DNA from: Annona cherimola
Taxonomy: Eukaryota; Streptophyta; Magnoliopsida; Magnoliales; Annonaceae
Direction: 5' to 3'
Length of the DNA stretch: 64,000 nucleotides
NCBI GenBank assembly: GCA_030490835.1
Contig: CM059971.1
Location: 7,112,007-7,176,006 of the forward strand
Shown piece after piece: positions 1-13,410 of this stretch (the first letter of the stretch is position 1; the number at the start of each line of letters is the position of its first letter). The position numbers and the translations under genes were made by a program. A model generated the notes under the pieces. The model ran no database searches, was not told where the DNA came from, and saw only the letters and a program-made list of their open reading frames with translations.

Positions 1-1618
1 CCTTTTCTACCGAAGCCTTTCGACCAACGAAATCCTGTAATACTAAATATTAAATTTTTTTGAGATCTTTTTTTCCAACGGGAAAATTTATGAGAACTTT
101 AAAATTATAGTTGTAAAATAAGCTTAAAACAATAGAGGAGTAAAAAAAAAACAATTAATGATTAATAATACATTTTTATCGACAACGTTTACACATAATC
201 CATATTCTACTTGATACAAAGAGAATGCTCAAAACAGGTTTCTTTCTTTCTACTCTTAAGCGGTATTTGAATTTTTCTTAATTTCGTACAATAAATTACT
301 TTTAAATTTTTTTATACAATAGATTTGTGATAAAAAATTATATATAAGATGAGTAACAAAGACATATTAATAGGAGAATGTCAACTCGAAACTCAATCCG
401 AATCCGAATTTTAAAAATAAAATTAGGATTGAAGTTTATAAATAGAAATAAAATTAAAATTAAAATTAAAATTTTATAAATAAAATTAGTATCAAAATTG
501 AGATGAATCTGAATTTCATAAGCCTGAGGTTCACCTCTCCGATCTCCGCTCTCCGATCTCCGCACTATAAGCAGTCGACGACACGTCTCCACTCCCTCCA
601 GCGCTTCTCGTTCCCGGTTCCCGCTAGCACGTCACACCACCTCTGTCCGTCGAATTTCTCTTTGCTCTCCGCGTCAACGCTTCAACAAGCGCGTTACCTG
701 GAGCATTAAAATCCAACTAGTGCCACGTCAGCGCTTGCCCCTCCTTTCTCGTCGGCGCATTAAATGTGCATTGAACGGTTGGATTTCAGCTCCCAAAGTC
801 CCAATACGGACGGTATAGATAAGCAGTCGCATATAATCCATGTTTGTAGTGTCCCCCACAAATCACCATCTAAACCATCGTACGCACTCCTGCGGTGAGA
901 ACCTAACCCGCTATGGCTAGGATTTTTATTTTATTTTATTTTATTTTTATTTTAAGAAAGCTGCGGGTAGGATTTTTTAAATTGGTGTTTTTTTATGGTA
1001 CCTGATAGGTTGGCAAAATTACAAAAGTACAAGAATTTGTACAAAATTGTATCCCTTGTCATTCCTTACCAGTACAATTTGCCAAAAATTGTAGTATATG
1101 ATTACAATCATTTTCAATTTCCTTGCATCATAATATTACAATCATCTCAACTAGTATTATAATTACACAATGAAACATTCTTTCAATTTTCTTACAACAT
1201 TGTACAAACATCATAATAGTATTTTATTTTTGTTAACAATATTTCCAACTTTCACCTTGTTGGTTGACGGAACCCCATTATATACATCATGATGCATTTT
1301 AAGTCATATTTTTAAGGCTAAAAATTACTTAAAATGTTCTTGAATTTAATGATTTTTAAAAAAATAAAAAATAAAATGGTAAAAGTAACATAAAATAATG
1401 GCAAAATTTTATATCTAAATTGAATACATTTAGGAGAATATGCTAATGAAGAATATGACTAATTGTAAAAATATATAAATATTGTATTTTAACCTAGAAT
1501 ATATCATACTATATATAATCATGCTTTGTCAATGGATACTCTGGCAAAGGAGGAGAAAAAACACCACTAACACGTGAACTCTCCTCAACAATGTGGTTGA
1601 AATGAGAGCTACCATGAC
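1..1618. other. AT-rich intergenic DNA with a GC-richer island
   Basis: No gene is recognised. Most of the stretch is AT-rich. About 520-800 is clearly richer in C and contains a short direct repeat of tctccgatctccgc. A 68-codon ATG frame at 503-709 (+) is rich in Ser and Arg and almost free of acidic residues, like an organelle transit peptide, but it has no homology I can name and no continuation. From about 820 onward, motifs recur that are found many times up to 14.3 kb (for example the caatcaccatctaaac type of word), so this is the start of the repeat-built region. Confidence 0.5.
1269..1528. repeat. Foldback MITE copy, partial
   Basis: This copy starts with a ggaaccccattatatac-like end and closes with the inverted counterpart atatataatcatgcttt. 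The two arms are imperfect inverted repeats of AT-rich sequence containing the family words gcattttaag and taactaattgtaaaa-like strings. Fuller copies lie at 2483-2905, 6104-6491, 19548-19916 and 21114-21493. It has no coding capacity. Confidence 0.55.
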
Positions 1619-1626
1619 CGCAAGAC

Positions 1627-2330
1627 TAGGGGTGCAACTCGGGCTCATGAAACTCTGGTTCATCTCAACCCTAACCCTAACCCTATTTATAAAACATCAA
1701 CCCTAACCCTATTTGTAAAACCTAAACCCTAACCCTATTTTTGCAAATCGGGTTTAGGTGGAGTTTCGGGTTGGAATTTATGTTGACGAATTTACATTTT
1801 ATTTAAAAGTGATAAGTTTAAAATTTCATATGAATAAATAATAATAATAATAATAAATCATGTAGGTAAACATAATAATTATAATCAAATTAATATTTTT
1901 TAAAAATAGTAATATAAAGAATATTTCTAGAAAAAATTTAACAACAAAACTAAGATAAAGGAAAAAATTAATAAGTGTAAAAGTGGATGATAGATATAAA
2001 AGATAAATATAAATGAAATTATATACTTTATTTATAATAAAATTACAATATGCCAAATATGTATTCAAATATAGATATAATAACATAAAATATGAAGAAT
2101 ATAAAGAAATGTTGTTTACATAGTATGTATATAATATATTTTATAATAAATATTAAATAGGAAATCGGGCATGGGTTTTTCGGGTTCAGGCTCACTTGAA
2201 CCCCAACCCTCTCATCTTTACAAATCGGGTTCCTCGGGTTCGGGTTTTTTTGGCTCGGGTTAGGAAAAATCAAGTTTCAACACCATTCAAAATGGGGTTC
2301 GGGCTCAACCCGGCCCAAATTGCACCCCTA
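1627..2330. mobile_element. Non-autonomous hAT element (704 bp)
   Basis: The element is bounded by 11-bp perfect terminal inverted repeats, taggggtgcaa at 1627-1637 and ttgcaccccta at 2320-2330. It is flanked by the identical 8-bp direct repeat cgcaagac at 1619-1626 and 2331-2338. An 8-bp duplication with a TAGGGGTG-type terminus is the signature of the hAT superfamily. Both subterminal regions are full of short repeats (cgggtt and its complement aaccc), which look telomere-like but are the usual subterminal repeats of such elements. The middle is AT-rich and no transposase is encoded, so movement would need a transposase supplied in trans. The undecayed target duplication suggests a fairly young insertion. 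Confidence 0.85.
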
Positions 2331-2482
2331 CGCAAGACATGGGTTATGACTTTCAAAAAGTTTTCCAATGACAAAGACAGTCCTTTGAACTATAAAATTA
2401 CACAATGGAAGAAATTACCTTTAAAATAAAATTTATTATTTTATACAAATATTACTCACATTAAATAGATCTCGTAATCGTC

Positions 2483-2905
2483 GAAACTCAGTTATATATA
2501 TCGCAATGTATTTTTTCATTATGTATCACAATGTATTTTGACCTAACATAATTATTCATTTATTTTATTTTTATTTTTTCTTTGTAAATATGGTTTTCTA
2601 AGTCTATTTAATCCGTAAACTAAGTTTTTTCATTTTACAACAATTTTAAATATTTATTTTTAAAAAAATTATTTTCAAAAATCAATTTTAGGGTCATTTA
2701 AATGGTTTTTCACCTATTAAAAACTTGATTTTTTAAAAATAAAAAATAAATATATATGTAAGTGTTATAAAGTAGCAAAACTTGGTATATAAATTAAGTA
2801 CACTTAGTAAAATATGTTTATCCAGGAAAACTAAAAATAACAACTAATTGTAAAAAATTGCATTATAACTTAAAATATATTATGATATATAAATAATCGG
2901 GCTCC
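2483..2905. repeat. Foldback MITE, full copy
   Basis: The arms are long imperfect inverted repeats: the left end gaaactcagttatatatatc mirrors the right end tatataaataatcgggctcc when read on the other strand. The flanks on both sides contain cacattaa(a/g)tagat, possibly an old target duplication. It has no coding capacity. It is one of at least six related copies in the window. Confidence 0.6.
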
Positions 2906-5900
2906 ATATTTGTCACATTAAGTAGATTTGTTTAATGTGATGAATATTTTAAAAATAAAAATTTCATATTTTAAAGATAATTTCTTTCATTTTATAATTT
3001 TATTAATTTGTAAGAGCATTTTCGTCATTTTGAAAAATTTACTAAAAGGAAGAAATTTACAATTTTAAGACACATTGTGCAGGTACAGCTGTAATTTTTA
3101 AAAATTAGTGATATGTATGCAATTTCACCCAAACTAAGTACGTACAAATGCAAAAATTTATTTTAAGTATAAGAAATAATCTTCGTAGCCTGGACTAAGC
3201 AAATGTTTGTTAAAAAACTCAATTTACAAAAAAAAATTTATTTTTTCTTTATACACTTGTTTATCTAAATGTATTCAGCATATAAACCAAGTTTTATTTT
3301 TTAAATATACATATATTTAAAAATAATAAAACTTAGTTTATATGCCAAATACAATTAGATAAATAATTGTATGAAGAAAAAATTTTAAAATTTATTGTAA
3401 ATAAGTTTTTTAAGATAGGCTAAATGGAGCATTTTCTTAGCCCGAGGTAACAGGATTACTACTCTTTAAATCTTATGCAGTTTTAAAAAATTTAATTAAC
3501 AGCCCATTAAATGCATCATGAATTTGATCTTTAACATTATCAATTGAATATAATTTAGCAAAAAAAATTCCATTAAAATGTATATTTTAGAGCCGTTTAA
3601 TAGAATTTAACAAAGAGTTCAGTAATTAGATTATATTAAAGCTCATTATATTATTTTGAAGCATAGTACTTTCGAAAGTTAAAAGTGTAATGTATGTGGA
3701 CCTCGCAAAAAAGTGCTACGCATGTAAGCTTGCCTTTTAAACTCTTGATCAAAGGGATTTCACGTTTGTAGTAATTTTGGAATATTTTATTTCTTCATGT
3801 TTCCAGAAATCTTTGTGTTTTTCCTTGTTTAATTTCTCGGATAGAGAACCTTTACGAGAGACACTACATCACAATTCCGGATCCAATTGGCTTTGCTTGC
3901 ATTTTCTCTTTCAAGATGCATTGAAAATTCAGCAAGGTCCAAGGATGAAAATTCCTATTTACTACTAGGACATTTTCAAGTAAACCTTGGGACCGTATCA
4001 ATAAATTAAATTAGTTATAATGTTAAATAAAATAGATGAAGTAAATTTTCCATTACCCTTCAACATATTGAAAATAAAAAAAATTATATAAAAGAAGGGT
4101 TTCATCCAAGCACGGCTACATGAAGATTGAGATAAGTTGCATTAGTGACCTAAGTTAAAGGATGTTGATGAATAATGAGTCGATAGATGGATATTTCTCA
4201 GTCTAGTCATCTGCCCGGTCCCCCATTTCAACCATCTTACACGGTAGTTCAGATTGTGAGGCATGAATGAACTTTTATAACACCGTCTAGACCATCATAT
4301 ATTAATTGGTCAAGCTACTATCAATGCTGATTACAAGAATCAATGACTCGATATTTCTAGTCTTTTTAACATTGCCATCTGAACCCTTCATAGGTCAAGC
4401 CACTCTGTAAAAAATAATTAATATATATAACATAATGCTGATGGATAAATACATTGACTGATGCTTATAGTCTTCCCGCAATCTCCATCTAAGCAGTCGT
4501 ACATGTTACTGTAGATGTCCATGCATGCTGTGAACCATTATACACGCTAATCTAGGTTGTGAGAAATGAAAGGATGTTCGAGTGTCACCATGTGGACCAT
4601 CATCCATTAATTGGTCAAGCTACTATTAAATGCTAATTACATAAGCAACCGATCCATATTTCTTGTCTTTCTATTGCACCATCTTAAGAGGAAATTTGCG
4701 CTATAAATTTTCTAACTTTACGTATTAGCAATTTAGACTACAAAGTTTGTATATTAGACCCTACAAAATTTTGGTCTTTAGCATTTTTAACCTCCACCCC
4801 TAACCATGTTAAAAAAATATAGTTAAACGCATATGTAATGTGGAAAATACTTTTATATCTGTACAAAAAACAAGACAACTATGACCAAAAACCAACATTA
4901 TTCGCCCAATGGATCCTCATAATCCTAATGATGTGATGGTATTTAGGAAGATAACGTTGATTTTAGCCATGGATGTCTTGCTTTGTATACAGCTCTTAGG
5001 TGTATTTTCAATGCCATACATGAGTTTAATGGTATTTTTTAAACCATTAGGAGTGAGAGTTTAAAGTACAAACACTGAAACTTCATAGAGTTTAATATGC
5101 TAGTACGCAAACTTTAAGATTGAAAATGCTAATATGAAAAGTTAAAAGTTTTATGACACAAATTTTCCCCATCTGAAGTGAACTTTTCGAGGATCGAAGT
5201 CACTCTTAAAAAAATTAATCAATATAATATAATGCTGATAGATAAATACATTCGCCAATGCTTATAGTCTCCCGCAATCAAAAACCAAACAGTCGCACAG
5301 GCTGCTCTAGATGCCGATATACGTTGTGACCAGTTCAAGCTATGCCGATATATGTTGTGACCAGTTCAAGCTACTCTTCAATGTTCTAATACAAGACGTG
5401 GATCGTTTGCATAATTGCATCAGCGTAGTGTTCCTACACTAAGCATTTGATATAGGGTCCAAATGCAGGCCTGTTGCTATTCTTGCTGAGGGTGCTATTT
5501 TAAATTGGTGTTTTTCTACGGTGACTACATACTTTTGGCCAGATTATAAAAGTATCATGAATTCTTTCTTCGAGAAATTTTATCCCTACCCGTACAGAAG
5601 TTCTGGCATATTACCTTTTAAAAATTTGAAAATGACAAAAACGCTCTTGGAAATAACTAAAATTACATAATGCAAGAAATCACCTTTAAAATAAATTTTT
5701 TTATTTTATAACGTATTACGCTCATTAAATAGGTCCAATACTCATCGCAGCCTGATGATATACATCGCGCTGTATTTTAAGCTAAAATATATTATTTAGT
5801 TATTTTATTTTATTTTAAGCATTTGATATGGGGTCCAAATGCAGGCCTGTTGCTAGTCTTGCTATGGGTGGTATTCTAAATTGGTGTTTTTCTATGGTGA

Positions 5901-6103
5901 CTATATAGTTTTGGCCATATTATAAAAGTATCACGAATTCTTTTTCTAAAAAATTTTATCCCTAGAAGATTACCTTTTAAAAATTTGAAAAAGACAAAAA
6001 CGCACTTGCAAATGAATGAAATTACATAATGCAAGAAATCATCTTTAAAATAAAATTTTTATTTTATAAAATATTACTTTCATTAATAGATCCAATACTC
6101 GTC

Positions 6104-6491
6104 GGAGTCTGACGCACTGTATTTTAAGCTAAAATATATTATTTAGTTATTTTATTTTATTTTATTTTTATTATTTTTCTTCATAAACATATTTTTAAGT
6201 GTATTTAATCCATAAATCAAAATTTACCAATTTATAATTCCTTTCGATATTTATTTTTATTTAAAAATAGTTTCGGGAGCATTTAATTTGTTTTTCAACT
6301 CTTAAAAGATTAATTTTTAAAAATAAAAAATAAATATGAAAAATAACTATAAAATGATAAAACTTGATACGTGGATTAAATACACTTGCTAAAACATGTG
6401 TATGAAGAAGAAACAAAAAATACAACTAATTGTAAAAAATAGATAATGTGTGATAACTTAAAATATGTTATGATGAATATAATCGGGTTTC
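6104..6491. repeat. Foldback MITE, full copy
   Basis: It has the same architecture as the 2483-2905 copy: left end ggagtctgacgc, right end tataatcgggtttc, arms containing attttaagctaaaatatatt and its mirrored counterpart. A left-arm-only remnant precedes it at about 5745-5816, apparently cut off where the enclosing unit was duplicated. Confidence 0.6.
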
Positions 6492-9013
6492 AATTCATCA
6501 CATTAAATAAATCATTCTAATGTTACAATATTTTTAATATGAAAAATTTATATTCTAAAGATAATTTTTTATATCTTACAATTTTATTTGCTTCCATAGG
6601 CATTTTCATCATTTTAAAAAGTAAAATTAACAACAATGATATGCTTATAATTTTAGACACACTATGCGGGTATAGGCATAAGTTTTTGAAAACTCATAAT
6701 ATACCTTCACTTTGGCCCAAACTAGTGCGTGTATATATACACACATAAAGAGAGAGAACCTTTCCTGTGCAGTAAAGCTACACCATAATTAACGATGCAT
6801 TTGGCCCAAAATAGGCCTTACATGTACTTAAATGTATTGTTACTTTATACAATTATTTATCTATATATAAATTTTACAGTAAATGATTTACATGTTAAAA
6901 AATAACTTTGAAGTTATTATTTACATCAAAATATTTTATTACACTGAATTTGTACCATTTTTTAGATGATGTTCATTCATATATCTAGTTGAATGCAAAT
7001 TAGTATGGTAATAAAATACATAATTCTAAATACAATGGGTGGAGTAAATTATAATTTTATAATCATGTGGGGCCCATATTGAGGTAATTGCACGGTAATT
7101 ATGGTGTTGAATATTTCCGATATATATAGTTATATTCAAGTGGAACGCAACCGCACCGTAATTACGATGTAGTTACGTCGAAATGAGTCTTATACGATCA
7201 TAAAATTATAATCTACTTTATTCATTGTATTTAGAATGATGATTCTATTACCATATCAATTTTCATCCCAATCGAATATGTGTATCGACTCCATCTAAAA
7301 ATAGTATAAATTTAATATAATAAAATAATTTGATATAAATAACAACTTTAAAGTAGTTGTTATAACATATAAATAATTTATTATAAAATTTATAAGATGT
7401 GTAGGGCTCATTTTTTAGCAAACGTACCATTGTTCCGGTATAATTGCGCTGCACCGGAATAAGTCTATTTCACCCATTGTATTTAGAGTAATGTATTCTA
7501 TTACTGTATCAATTTTCATCTCAATTAGATATGTGTACAGACCTCATCTAAAATTGATATAAATTTAACGTAATAAAATAGTTTGATTAAAATAACAACT
7601 TTAAAGTAGTTTTTTCAACATTTAAACCATTTACTATAAAATTTGTACATGGATAAATGATTATATAAAGTTTAATTCATTCTAATATGTGTGGAGCTCA
7701 TTTTTAGGAAAATGTCACATATGAATCCAGAGGCAAAAGCGAGTATTGTCACAAAACAGAATCTTTCATAGGTCAAGTCACTCTTAAAATAATAATAATA
7801 ATAAATAATATAATGTAATGATGATGGATAAATAGATAAATGGATTACCAATGTTTATAGTCTCCTCCACAATCACCATCTAAACCGTCGTGCACGCTTC
7901 TTCGGTGAGAATTCGACATGGGTTCCAAAATGCAGGCCTGTTTTTAGTCTTGCAACTGATAGGACGTTAAATTGCTGTTTTTGTATGGTACCTATATAGA
8001 TTTTTTGCGAAATTATAGAATTACCACGAATTTTTACAAAGTTTCCTCCTAGTCATTCGCTACCTGTACAATTTGCCAGAAATTGTAGCGTATAACTTTT
8101 AAGAAATTTGAAAGTAACAAAAAGTCCTTGCAAATAAATAACATTACATAACGCAAGGACTTAGCTTTAAAAAAAATTTTATTTTATACAAATATTACTC
8201 ACATTAATACGGCCAATACTCGTGGAAAGTCAAGTATATATATCGCAATGTATCTTAAGCTAAAATACATTATTCATTTATTTATTTTACTTTATTTTTA
8301 TTATTTTTCTTTGTAAACATGTTACTCTAAGTTTTTTTCATTTTATAATAGCTTATAATTTATTTAAAAAAAATTATTTTTAAAAGTCATCAACTTTAAG
8401 GGCATTTAAATCAATTTTTACCCGACTGGGCTCAATTTATATATAAATGGTTCATGTAACCTCTTCATTTTTAAAATGCTGATGATTGATGCAATATTCA
8501 GTCTTCGTTGTAGTTAATATCATTCATTTAGCTACATTTGATGAGTGGACAGAGGTGTATTTCCAGTCCAACCATGGGCCCCCCATTTGAACCATTGTAC
8601 ACGCAAATCTAGGTTGTGATAAATGAATGGAGTTTTACAGTTACCATGTAGACCATTATCTATTAATTAATCAAGCTACTATTAAATGATGATTACATGA
8701 ATCAATAGACCAGCATTTCTAGTCTTTTTATGATTAGCATCTGAAGTGAACCCTTCATGGGTCAGGTTACTAATCAATACAATATAATGCTGATAGATAA
8801 ATACATTGACGGATGTTTGTAGTCTCTCCACGGCCACAATCTAAAGAGTCGTACGTGTTGCAGAAATTGTGGCGTATTACTTTTCAAAAATTTGAAAATA
8901 ACAACAAAGTACTTGCAAATAAATTAAAATTGCATAATGCAAGAAATCACCTTTAAAATGAAACTTTTTTATTTTATAAAAATTTACTCACATTAGATAG
9001 ATCCAACACTTGT

Positions 9014-9294
9014 CAGAGCTCGATTATATACATCAAAATGTATTTTAAGCTATATTTTCTTATCTTATTTTTATTATATTTCTTCACAAATATGTTTTTT
9101 AAGTGTATTTAATCTATAAACTAAAAATTTTCAACTCTTATAAACTTGATTTAAAAAAAAACAAGACTTGATATATGGATTAATTAGACTTAGTAAAACA
9201 TGTGTAAGAAGAAGAAACAAAAATACAACTAATTGTAAAAAATAAATAATCTGTTTTAACTTAAAATATATTATGATGTATCAAATCCAGCTTA
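9014..9294. repeat. Foldback MITE, short copy
   Basis: A shortened family member with a cgattatatacatc left end and a reduced loop. Its arms can still be paired by eye. A left-arm remnant of another copy lies at about 8224-8440. Confidence 0.5.
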
Positions 9295-10249
9295 GTATTC
9301 ATCACATTAAATAAATCTTTTTAATGTGACAAATATTTAAACATGAAAAATTTGTATGCTAAAGATAATTTCTTGCATTTTATAATTTAATTTGTTCCAT
9401 GGACATTTTCATCATTTTTAAAAGAAAATTTAACAAAAGTGATACGTTTAAAATTTCAAACACACTGTGTGAGTATAAATATATTTTTTTGAAAACTCAT
9501 AATATGCCTTCAATTTCGCCTAGACAAGTGGATACATATGCAAAAATCCCCTTTTAAAATTAAAAGTCATTAAACTCATCAGGAATTTTGACACTTAATA
9601 TTATCAATTGAATAAAGTTTAACAAAAAGTCCATTGAAATGTGTTGAAATTTAAAGCTGTTTAACCGAATTTAACTAAGAGTTTCATTAATTAGATTGTA
9701 TTGGAACCCACTATATTATTTTGAAGCATATTAATTTCAAAAGTTAAAGTGTGATGTATGTTGACCTAAAAAAAGTGCGCCTCAAGTAGACTTTCCTTGT
9801 AGACTACTAACAGATGAGATTTCCTCCTATTGTAGTAATTTTGGAATATTTTATTTTTTCATATTTTCGAAATATGTGTTGTTTTATTTGTTCAATTGTA
9901 TTTGTTTATACTTAAAACTTTTCAATTTAAAATTTTTCATTTTGCACAATTATCCTATTTTAAAATCATTTATTCATATTTTCTTACATAGCTTGTATAC
10001 TTTTTAATTATTTTTATGCAACTACCTTACATCAAAGGTATCTATGTTAGTTTTATTGTCTTTACTTTTCATTATTATCCATATCATACTATATCTTTTT
10101 TTTTATTAAAAAATTTTTATACTAAAAATTTTTCTTTCAAAAATTATCTCTCTTGTCAAAGGCACCTCAGTCTTAAATGTAAAACCTTCACCAGAGATAT
10201 AGCATAGCAATTGGGGATGTAAGTGGTTTAACCTGCATTTTCCTGTTTC

Positions 10250-10770
10250 AAAAGGTATGAAATTTAAGGGACTATCCAACACTATAAAAAATGCAACTTC
10301 CCATTTACTACTTAGTTGTTCAAGTATAGCTTCTTCAAAAAAATTTTTAAAAAAAGAAATTTCTAACCATACATCTACATGTATGAACCAATTAATTTAG
10401 TTGTGAAAAGGAAGAATTAAAAAATATGAATAACTCATTTACACTGCAGTTAATATACTTTATTTAAAAATTAAAATTAACTCTAATCATAATTTATGAT
10501 AAAATTTTACTAAATAAAATTAATAACAAGAACCCGTTAAGCACAAAAATTTATGGAAAGATTCTTAACTATAGTTTTTAGTTTTACTTTAATTCCTTCT
10601 ATACTCATGCAATTTCAAAAATTATTTTTATATTCATAACTATACTCTGAATTAAGGACAAACCTCACTAGTATAAGAGAAATCTTTTAATAATAGTAAT
10701 GATGATGGAAACAGTAGTCAAGCTCTTCGCACTTAAATAGCTTTCCATTTGGAAATTAATTAACTAGTAG
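10250..10770. repeat. Direct duplicate of 13440-13890
   Basis: About 0.5 kb of non-coding sequence here is collinear with 13440-13890 in the same orientation. Shared words include tttatttaaaaattaaaatt, taaataaaattaataa and gaattaaggacaaac. Divergence is obvious, so this is an old local duplication. A third, partial match to its beginning lies at about 3940-4020. The truncated LINE lies between the two main copies. Confidence 0.55.
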
Positions 10771-10783
10771 TTAAATAGTATAA

Positions 10784-11060
10784 GGGTGTGTTTGTTTGGG
10801 GCCAAAATATGTCAACTAAAACTTTTCAACCCAAAACTTTTCACTCTTCATAACTACTCTATTTTTTAATTATTTTTTCACATTTTTCTATACAAACTAC
10901 CATACTTTTTAATTATTTTTACACAACTATCCATACAACTAACCTATCTATTTTAACTTTATTCTCTTTACTCCTCATCATTACCCCTATTATATCACAT
11001 CATTTTCTATCAATTTGATAACTTCTACCCTCAAAACTTTTCATCAAAACTAATATGTGT
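10784..11060 (+). repeat. MITE of the gggtgtgtttg family
   Basis: It begins gggtgtgtttgtttgg and continues with words shared with 26207-26491 and 28165-28407: tttttaattattttt, attttaactttattctcttt and atatcacat. The right terminal inverted repeat is poorly kept here. A weaker relative is at about 9895-10150. No coding capacity. Confidence 0.55.
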
Positions 11061-11365
11061 TACATTATTAACTAAGTTAAAGTTGTCTTCGAGTTGATAT
11101 ATAGATGCGTATTTCTAATCCCCAATCCCCATATGAACCATTCTCCACGCTAATCTATATCGTCATAAACGCATGCATATTTTATAGTCAGCCATCATCC
11201 ATTGGGCAAGCTATTAATAGATTCTGAGTACATGAATCTATAGATCAAATGCTTATAGCCTTTATACCCTCTACTCTTGAAAAAAATGGATATAATGCTG
11301 ATAGATAAAATAAACGAATGGATGGGTTGATGTTTATAGTTATCCCATACTTTTTTTTTTTTTTT

Positions 11366-11387
11366 GGATGAAAGGACAACTTTATCC
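11366..11387 (-). other. LINE 3'-terminal hairpin overlapping stop codon
   Basis: On the minus strand the last 22 nt before the poly(A) can fold as GATAAAG against CTTTCATC, with the ORF2 TAA stop (11382-11384) inside the stem. The complete LINE has the equivalent structure at 44536-44557. Such a terminal hairpin is the expected recognition element for target-primed reverse transcription in stringent L1-like LINEs. That role is inference. Confidence 0.5.
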
Positions 11388-13410
11388 TGACCCCCTTCCA
11401 GCTTGAAAAGGGTTCGGAATAAAGCAGTCCGAATATTTCATAGCAATAAAATTGTCAGTACAAATTTTTCCAACAATAGATGGAGGAGGATTTCCCCACC
11501 AGTACATATGATCCAAATTTGAAACAGAAACTAGATTAGCAAAAGCATGAGCAACCATGTTTCCCTGTCTAAGAACATGATGGACCGAGATATGAGGATT
11601 AGTCGCAAGAATTGATCTGATCTCGGAGATAATGTGTCCCACTGGTGCGAGAATAGAGCAGTCATTGGTCAAATATGTGCATAGGTTGAGCGAGTCGGAC
11701 TCAATCTGAACAGAACTTAGCTTAAGCTGAAGAGCCCAAATGATGCCCAACCGAAAAGCATCAGCTTCCAAAATGAGAGGATCCCCCACCCCTATGCACC
11801 TTCGACCATGTGCAGCAATGAAGTGCCCCCGCGAATCCCTGATAATGGCTGCAATCCCGGAAACACCCCGATCCATCAGGCATCTGGCATCAACATTGAT
11901 CTTGAGAACGCCATCTGGCGGATAGGTCCATCTGGGGACAAGGGGGAGGTCGAAGAAATTCGCTTGATGGAGGCTATTAACTCGTCTCAATTGCTCAATA
12001 AAGTTCCGGCACCAAGGGATAGTATCCGAAAGCACAATTTGACACCCCTCAGCCATGCGTTTGTTGTGTAAGTACCATATCCTCCAACAATAGACGATGA
12101 AAGAGGCCAGGTCCTCACCCCTGTCACCAGATGCTAAGATTGTGAAGACTTCCTGTACAGAGATCTCCGTTAGGCGAGCAGGAACAAAATATCGAGCTAT
12201 GTTTGTAACACATTCACACTCCAAAAATAGATGGTTAGCATCCTCAGCATCCCTCCTGCAAAAAACACAATGGGGGTCAACATTAACACCTCTGTAAGAA
12301 AGATTGTTTAAAGTTGGGATAGCGTTCTTAAATAGCCGCCAAGCGAATATCAAGATCTTGCTAGGAAGCTTTGTCGACCATATTGCCTTGAAACATCTTG
12401 ACATGAGCAGGTTTTCCCCTTCCAACTTGAGCCACCGATGAGCCGACCGAACAGAGTACTGACCATTGGCCTCATGCTTCCAGAAAATGCAGTCCTCCTC
12501 TTGAGTACAGGGAAGAGGCACGAGGCTGATAACTTGCCATCCCACATCACCAACCGCTGCCAAAATTCTCTCTTTGTTCCAACCATAGGTGCCTTAATCA
12601 ATAAAATGGCTAACATACACATCCTCGGGGATTGACAGTGGGAGGGGACCCACCTTAACCACCCGCGAATCCAGCCAAGAATCCTTGAAGAAACGAACCC
12701 TCCTACCATCACCAATCCTCCACATACAACCGGAAGAAATCATCTCCCGCGCCTTTAGGATGCTTTTCCATGTGTAAGAGTCAGATGGTTTAGGTAGGCA
12801 ACCCCATATATCCGAGTTTGGGAAGTATTTGGATTTTAAGACCTTGTAGCAGAAAGATGAGTTACCCATAGATAATCTCCATACTTGTTTGGCAAGGAGA
12901 GCATAGTTGAACAGATGAAGATCTCTGAAGCTCATTCCTCCCGCTAACTTTGACTTACACATTTCTGTCCATGCTACCCAACTCATCTTGCGCTTATTTC
13001 CCTGTTCCCCCCACCAAAATTTGCTCAGCATCCTATTTATGTCCTGGCAAAAGGACTGTGGTAGCAGAAAAATGCTCATCGAATAGGATGGGATTGCCTG
13101 TGCAACAGCTTTGATTAAAACCTCCTTCCCTCCCCAAGACAACAGCCGCCCCTTCCACCCTTGGATCTTATGCCAGATACGTTCCTTGATACCTTTAAAC
13201 ATCACCCCTTTTGATCTTCCCAGCCATGACGGGAGACCAAGATAGCGGTGAACTTCCTGCCCTGAAGACCCCAGCCGGTTCTTCATCACCTCTCTCTCAC
13301 TATCATTCATATTTGAACTAAAGAAAAGCGAAGTTTTATCCACATTGATCATTTGACCTGATGACACAGAATAGATACGGATGATATCTAAGAATTCGCT
13401 AACATACTTA
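11382..13410 (-). pseudogene. LINE ORF2 fragment (RT C-terminus, zf-RVT, RNase H)
   Basis: One reading frame runs from about 13410 to 11382 and is broken by a single TAA at 12594-12596. The segments on either side of this stop are in the same frame. In order, the protein shows the end of the RT domain (SSGQMINVDKTS, then YLGLPSWLGRSK, FWWGEQGNKRKMSWV), the zinc-binding segment after LPSKILIFAWRLFKNAIP (C-x2-C, then H-x3-C near HLFLEC), and a plant-type RNase H with INVDAR, ILEADA and IESDS acidic positions and the closing RQGNMVAHAFA motif. The catalytic FADD part of RT is missing by truncation. It is dead for autonomous transposition. Confidence 0.85.

Larger units (their letters stand above)
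2339..11350. other. AT-rich region of degenerate direct repeats
   Basis: No gene is recognised over 9 kb. The same ordered words recur several times: a block around caatcaccatctaaac (about 4480, 5270, 7870), an aaattggtgtttttctatgg block (5500, 5870, 7965, also 970), an acataatgcaagaaatcacc block (5670, 6030, 8945), the foldback MITE, then a cattttcatcattttaaaa block (3020, 6600, 9405). The order is kept, so the MITE was already in place when the surrounding unit was copied. Units are diverged and interleaved. Short open frames here are chance frames in AT-rich DNA. Confidence 0.6.

Noticed and set aside
1668..1735. Interstitial telomere repeat (aaccctaaccct)
   Set aside because: It lies inside the hAT element, the unit is irregular and matches the element's other subterminal repeats on both ends.
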